From Nocardioides ferulae (GTDB lineage Bacteria; Actinomycetota; Actinomycetes; Propionibacteriales; Nocardioidaceae), in the NCBI RefSeq assembly GCF_003660455.1, contig NZ_QZVR01000004.1:368059-432058 (forward strand): a stretch of DNA of 64,000 bases, in the 5' to 3' direction. The notes below the pieces were generated by a model. It saw only the letters and a program-made list of their open reading frames with translations, did no database searches and was not told where the DNA came from. Both the position numbers and the translations under genes were made by a program. Shown here in pieces: positions 62,940-64,000 of this stretch; the stretch's first letter is position 1; the number at the start of each line of letters is the position of its first letter.

Positions 62940-63706
62940 TCGGCAGAGTGATAGCCAGCCTTGCGATGGCGTGCGCCGGATTGTCGGCCACGGCATCCCC
63001 GGCCCAGGCGGCATGCACCTGGCAGAACCAGGTGGTCTTTCAGAATGGTGTGGCGCACATCGAGTCCGTTTACGTCTGCTCGGGCAGTTCTGCCGGCGGC
63101 TCCGGAGACGGGGATGATGGTGCCGTCACGGCGGGCCAGGTCATGGTCACCGATTCCGGCCTGGACCCGGTCTGCGTGAGGACCGCACTCTCTACGGGTG
63201 TGGCACCGGAGGAGTTCTGCGAGGGAGACGGAGTCTTCGGCACTGGTGCCGAGCCACCCCCCACGGTCACTCCGGGGATGGTGGCGACGGCGTTCCAGGA
63301 GTTGCCGTTGCCGGCGTCGGAGTTGGTGGTGCAGCCACCGGACGGCCGCACTCTGGTGAACTTCGCGACGAACTTCTACACCGAGAACGGGCCCTTCACC
63401 GAGACGGTGACGTTGTTGGGGCAGCGGGTGGATCTGCGGATCTGGCCGGCGGAGTTCACGTGGGTGTTCGGCGACGGAACGAGCCACGCGACGGCCGAGC
63501 CCGGGGCACCGTACCCGGCTCTCGAGGTCACCCATGAGTATCTCCGCAAGGGTCGGGTCTCGCCGCGGGTGGACACCACCTATGCGGCGGAGTTCCGGGT
63601 CAACGGTGGCGCGTGGGCGCCGGTGGCGGGGACGGTGACGATCCCGGGGGAGCCGGTGGGGCTCGAGGTGGAGACCGCTACGCCGGTGCTGGTCGCCTAC
63701 GAGTGA
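62936..63706 (+). CDS. secreted PKD-like protein paired with the DUF6318 lipoprotein
   Basis: A 256-residue exported protein. The signal (RVIASLAMACAGLSATASPA) is cut near AQAA (residue 26). A spacer with several cysteines (YVCSGSSAGG; VCVRTALSTG; EEFCEGDG) is followed by a PKD-like beta domain (FTWVFGDGTSHATAEPGAPY, LEVTHEYLRKGRVSPRVDTT). Surface-exposed, function unknown. It starts inside the lipoprotein stop (ATGA). Confidence 0.75.
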   Translation: MIGRVIASLAMACAGLSATASPAQAACTWQNQVVFQNGVAHIESVYVCSGSSAGGSGDGDDGAVTAGQVMVTDSGLDPVCVRTALSTGVAPEEFCEGDGVFGTGAEPPPTVTPGMVATAFQELPLPASELVVQPPDGRTLVNFATNFYTENGPFTETVTLLGQRVDLRIWPAEFTWVFGDGTSHATAEPGAPYPALEVTHEYLRKGRVSPRVDTTYAAEFRVNGGAWAPVAGTVTIPGEPVGLEVETATPVLVAYE

Positions 63707-63741
63707 GGCGATCGTGGGTCGGCTTCCACCCTGGGTGGGTG

Positions 63742-64000
63742 TTGTCCACAGAGTCGACTCTGGGGGTGCCGCGGAGGACGTCTGCGGCGGTAGTTTCGGC
63801 GCTGACGTCTCCGGTCTGGGCGTCATGGCCTCTCGGGAGGACCTGTGAACCTGGCTTCGAACTCGGTACGCCGCCGGCTCGCCGCGGCGCTCGCCGCTGT
63901 GCTCGCTGTTGCGCTGGCGGGCTGCTCGGAGGGTGATCCGGAGCCGAAGATGGCTCCCACGCAGTCGGTGGCGTCGACGCCGAGCGGGGAGCCGAGTGAG
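63742..64000. repeat. second copy of the long direct repeat (cut by window end)
   Basis: Near-identical to 62282-62540 at a 1460-bp offset; the leader up to the ribosome site is almost base-for-base the same, with changes in the first codons and the hydrophobic core. Confidence 0.9.
63845..64000 (+). CDS. DUF6318-family lipoprotein (copy 2), 3' end outside window
   Basis: The start of a second lipoprotein, beginning NLASNSVRRRLAAALAAVLA and reaching the lipobox ALAGC, followed by the same Ser/Pro/Glu linker. The GTG with GGGAGG upstream is conserved. Only 52 codons are visible; a DUF6318 domain is expected beyond the edge by analogy with copy 1. Confidence 0.8.
   Translation, partial: MNLASNSVRRRLAAALAAVLAVALAGCSEGDPEPKMAPTQSVASTPSGEPSE

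Overview
The window is about 72% G+C, with the strong codon bias of a high-GC actinobacterium. Several features fit Nocardioides or a close relative (Propionibacteriales); this placement is my inference, not a database result. They are DUF222/HNH genes with a LexA-type box, a mycobacterial-style furA-katG pair, divergent glgM/glgC, an Lsr2-type DNA-binding tail, DUF6318 lipoproteins, and an interspersed repeat of the GGTCTCGGCAGGCTCGACC type.

Layout. 1-5.3 kb: DUF222/HNH gene (5' end cut by the window), HAD hydrolase, ECF sigma factor, PhoD-type phosphatase, rhodanese lipoprotein. 5.5-11.9 kb: a 32-bp tandem repeat, rlmC, a c-di-AMP riboswitch in front of an NlpC/P60 hydrolase, a MerR regulator divergent from a large membrane protein, a YiiX-like hydrolase, two small proteins. 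12.0-18.9 kb: a TetR gene divergent from an MMPL-YhgE operon (the MMPL protein ends in a degenerate ABC-ATPase-like domain), then an ERCC4-Lsr2 protein and a 46-codon ORF. 18.9-25.5 kb: selenocysteine machinery: selA-selB, selC (tRNA-Sec) and selD, plus a secreted protein and a sulfotransferase-like gene. 25.5-26.7 kb: a decayed DUF222/HNH gene with its SOS box, and repeats. 26.7-35.7 kb: a six-gene, translationally coupled surface-glycan cluster (GT2, GT4, pyruvyl transferase-like, flippase-GT39 fusion, cellulose-synthase-like GT2, HxxxDG acyltransferase). 35.6-36.4 kb: a small regulator and membrane protein pair. 36.5-43.1 kb: a formate dehydrogenase operon whose catalytic subunit is a selenoprotein (in-frame UGA with SECIS), then an OFA-type formate/oxalate transporter. 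43.2-46 kb: furA-katG. 46-51.3 kb: a second pyruvyl transferase-like gene, a secreted protein, a DksA/TraR protein, a lipoprotein alpha-amylase and an unknown protein. 51.3-54.2 kb: feoA-feoB-NifU-like operon with an IdeR/DtxR-type box. 54.3-57.7 kb: EthD-like protein, glgM, glgC. 57.7-64 kb: HhH protein, mug, a lipoprotein, a NAGPA-domain protein, a matrixin-type metalloprotease and a tandemly duplicated lipoprotein/secreted-protein module cut by the window end.

How parts work together. SelD makes selenophosphate, SelA converts seryl-tRNA-Sec to Sec-tRNA, and SelB delivers it at the FdhA UGA by binding the GGUCU hairpin. The whole trait and its likely client sit within 23 kb, split by the glycan cluster. 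The least described pieces are the glycan cluster with its flippase-glycosyltransferase fusion, and the TetR/MMPL-pseudo-ABC/YhgE locus.
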